A DNA stretch of 64,000 nucleotides from Flavobacterium foetidum (GTDB lineage Bacteria; Bacteroidota; Bacteroidia; Flavobacteriales; Flavobacteriaceae), in the NCBI RefSeq assembly GCF_004634245.1, contig NZ_SJTF01000002.1, positions 1 through 64,000 of the forward strand, in the 5' to 3' direction. Position numbers and translations under genes: made by a program. Below, piece after piece: positions 62,384 to 64,000 of the stretch. The stretch's first letter is position 1. The number at the start of each line of letters is the position of its first letter. The notes beneath the pieces are model-generated. The model made no database searches and was not told the origin of the DNA. It saw nothing but the letters and a program-made list of their open reading frames with translations.

Positions 62384-63148
62384 ATGAAAATTGCCATTGT
62401 TGAAGACGAATATCTTGCTTCCAGCTACCTCAAATCGCTGCTAGAGCAACAGGATATTTTACAGCTGCCACAAATAACCGTTTTAAAATCGGTAAAAGAA
62501 GCCGTAACTTATTTCAGCGAAAACAAACCTGACTTGGCTTTTATGGATATTCATCTTGGAGACGGAAAAAGTCTGGACATTTTTGAAAAAACAACTGTCT
62601 CCTGCCCTGTCATTTTTGTTACGGCTTATGATGTTTACGCCATTTCGGTTTTTAAACACTTTACCATAGATTATCTATTGAAGCCTTTTGAAGAACAGGA
62701 ATTGTTTGAGGCGCTGCATAAATTCAAAAAAATCAAAGACAGTTTCAACAGCGATTCGACTATTGAATCGCTGGTAGCGCTTGAAAACGACGAAACGAAC
62801 AAAATCCAACGTCACTTTTTGGTAAATCACGGTTATAAGCTTATTTCAATCAACGAAAGTGATGTTACTTTTTTTGCTGCAACAGGAAAACATCTTTTTA
62901 TTTACACCAAAACCGGAAACAGTTATCTCTACAACAATACACTGACCGATATCATTACTAATCTCGACCCTTTTAATTTCTTTAAGGTTAATCGGAAATA
63001 CATTGTAAACCGATACATAATTAAGGAGGTTGTAAAACATTCGCATCAAAAAATAGAATTGAAGCTTACTGTACCAGCTCTCGACGACGACCCAATAATT
63101 ATCAGTAAAAAAGAGATAAACAACTTTAAGAACTGGCTTGACCAATAA
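62384..63148 (+). CDS. LytTR-family response regulator
   Basis: Regulator of 254 residues from the ATG at 62384; a TTG at 62366 lies in the promoter box. Receiver domain about 1-115 with Asp55 in LAFMDIHLGDGKS and Lys in IDYLLKPFEEQEL. LytTR DNA-binding domain about 155-254 (FFAATGKHLFIYTKTGNSYLYNNTLTDI, FFKVNRKYIVNRYIIKEVVKHSHQKIELKL). It is the natural partner type for the LytS-type kinase at 53142 (about 8 kb upstream), so both may control the protease-SusCD genes between them. The link is positional only. Confidence 0.93.
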   Translation: MKIAIVEDEYLASSYLKSLLEQQDILQLPQITVLKSVKEAVTYFSENKPDLAFMDIHLGDGKSLDIFEKTTVSCPVIFVTAYDVYAISVFKHFTIDYLLKPFEEQELFEALHKFKKIKDSFNSDSTIESLVALENDETNKIQRHFLVNHGYKLISINESDVTFFAATGKHLFIYTKTGNSYLYNNTLTDIITNLDPFNFFKVNRKYIVNRYIIKEVVKHSHQKIELKLTVPALDDDPIIISKKEINNFKNWLDQ

Positions 63149-63352
63149 GTTTTACTCTTAAAAAAAAATTAAAAAATCTGCAGAATTCGTAATTTGCAGT
63201 AGGAAATTCAGTTTTAAAATACCAAAACCCTTCTTAAAAAGTTAAAAAAGCGTTATAAGAATCATAAAACTCATACTCAAAACCAGCTTATTAACATTCT
63301 TTTTTGGTTTATTCTTTATCTTTGAGAAACAAACATCAAATGAAAAAGAAAC

Positions 63353-63937
63353 ATGCCACATATACGATTTTATCCTAACGAAGAGTTTAAAGAAATAGAA
63401 ATAAATGCCTCATTACAATTAAGATACGCCATTTCAAACAGAGGACGATTAATAAGTTTTACCGATGATATCGAAAATGGCCGTCTCCTAAAGGGCGGTT
63501 TGAGCGACGGTTACCCAACCTTTCGTTTTAAAGTAAAACAGGACGACAAAATAGTCAACAAGTACTTATTCTTATACAAATTAGTAGCACAGTACTTTAT
63601 TCCTAAAGATTCTGAAGACCAGACTTATGTATTGCATCTGGATTATAACAGAAGTAATGATGACGTGAGCAATCTTAAATGGGCTACTAAACAAGAAATG
63701 ATGGACCACAGCCGTAAAAGTCCACGAGTGATTCAGGCGAAAAAGAACCTGATTGAACACAATCTAAAAGCCGACGGAAGAAAACTGACCACTACAAAAG
63801 TGATGCTGATTAAAAAAATCCTCGCACGTCCCGAACAAAAAACACGTTTGAAAATGATTGCCAAACAATTTGGAGTGAGCGAAATGCAGATTCGAAGAAT
63901 CGCCAGCGGAGAAAACTGGGGACATGTAAAGGTTTAG
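63353..63937 (+). CDS. NUMOD4/HNH-like protein with C-terminal helix-turn-helix
   Basis: Protein of 194 residues. N-terminal NUMOD4-like part (about 1-80: YAISNRGRLISFTDD, LLKGGLSDGYPTFRF). An HNH-like centre near 88-115 reads VLHLDYNRSNDDVSNLKWAT: the H-x-D and NL positions of HNH nucleases are kept, but the first His and the last Asn of the usual pattern differ. The C-terminus (about 155-190, LKMIAKQFGVSEMQIRRIASGENW) is a helix-turn-helix. It may bind DNA; whether it cuts is unclear. It has the look of a homing-type nuclease standing alone, not in an intron. A TATCTTTG box lies at 63317..63324. Confidence 0.75.
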   Translation: MPHIRFYPNEEFKEIEINASLQLRYAISNRGRLISFTDDIENGRLLKGGLSDGYPTFRFKVKQDDKIVNKYLFLYKLVAQYFIPKDSEDQTYVLHLDYNRSNDDVSNLKWATKQEMMDHSRKSPRVIQAKKNLIEHNLKADGRKLTTTKVMLIKKILARPEQKTRLKMIAKQFGVSEMQIRRIASGENWGHVKV

Positions 63938-63970
63938 CTTGTATACGTTGAAGGTTGCAAAGAATAATTT

Positions 63971-64000
63971 GCCACTAATTCCACAAATTTTCACTAATTA
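63971..64000. repeat. GCCACTAATT repeat arm at the window end
   Basis: GCCACTAATTCCACAAATTT followed by TCACTAATTA matches the left arm of the repeats at 15475..15556 and 18369..18768. The partner arm lies outside the window. Confidence 0.7.

Overview
The window looks like part of a Flavobacterium-type chromosome (Bacteroidota, Flavobacteriaceae). The DNA is AT-rich. Several promoters match the Bacteroidota consensus (TTTG about 19 bp upstream of TAnnTTTG). There are three SusC/SusD outer-membrane uptake pairs, a Rho factor with a long Asn/Gln/Lys-rich insert, many secreted proteins with signal peptides ending in AQ, and intergenic repeats of the kind common in flavobacteria. No rRNA, tRNA, CRISPR array or insertion sequence was recognised.

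Layout. (1) 0.5-21 kb is an assimilatory nitrate reduction and molybdenum-cofactor island. It holds a NarL-type response regulator, a NarK-like nitrate/nitrite transporter, an outer-membrane porin, an Fnr-type regulator with FNR-like cysteines, a nitrate reductase fused to its own FAD/NAD(P)H reductase and a [2Fe-2S] domain, a nitrite-reductase-like protein ending in rubredoxin, and then on the minus strand moeA, tauE, mobA, cobA, moaD, moeB, moaE, moaCB and moaA. Four promoters of this island share an unusual TACKTATWTTWR box and carry palindromes. (2) 21-32 kb is a sulfate-ester scavenging operon: SusC, SusD, arylsulfatase, a 39-residue membrane protein, a fatty acid hydroxylase/sterol desaturase, a rhodanese-thioredoxin fusion and a second sulfatase. 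In front of SusC lies a 10-codon reading frame with three consecutive Cys codons, followed by RNA hairpins. It looks like a cysteine-responsive leader-peptide attenuator and is the most interesting signal in the window. (3) 32-37 kb is a second SusC/SusD pair without enzymes.

(4) 37-45 kb holds ornithine aminotransferase, a divergent Lrp/AsnC regulator, a secreted cyanophycinase, a penicillin-acylase-type amidohydrolase, a dienelactone hydrolase, a DUF3667 membrane protein and an M28 lipoprotein peptidase. This suggests extracellular breakdown of amide/peptide nitrogen compounds. (5) 45-51 kb holds housekeeping and signalling genes: rho, a DUF4293 membrane protein, a NarL-type response regulator with its histidine kinase, a YfcE-like phosphoesterase and truA. 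(6) 51-63 kb holds an ABC exporter, a LytS-type histidine kinase, a large metzincin-like metalloprotease, a third SusC/SusD pair and a LytTR response regulator. The kinase and regulator flank the protease/uptake genes. The window ends with a NUMOD4/HNH-like protein.

The nitrate and sulfate-ester regions fit together metabolically. CobA supplies the siroheme precursor used by nitrite and sulfite reductases, and TauE may export sulfite. However, no siroheme-binding nitrite reductase is visible here, because the nitrite-reductase-like protein has lost the cluster cysteines.
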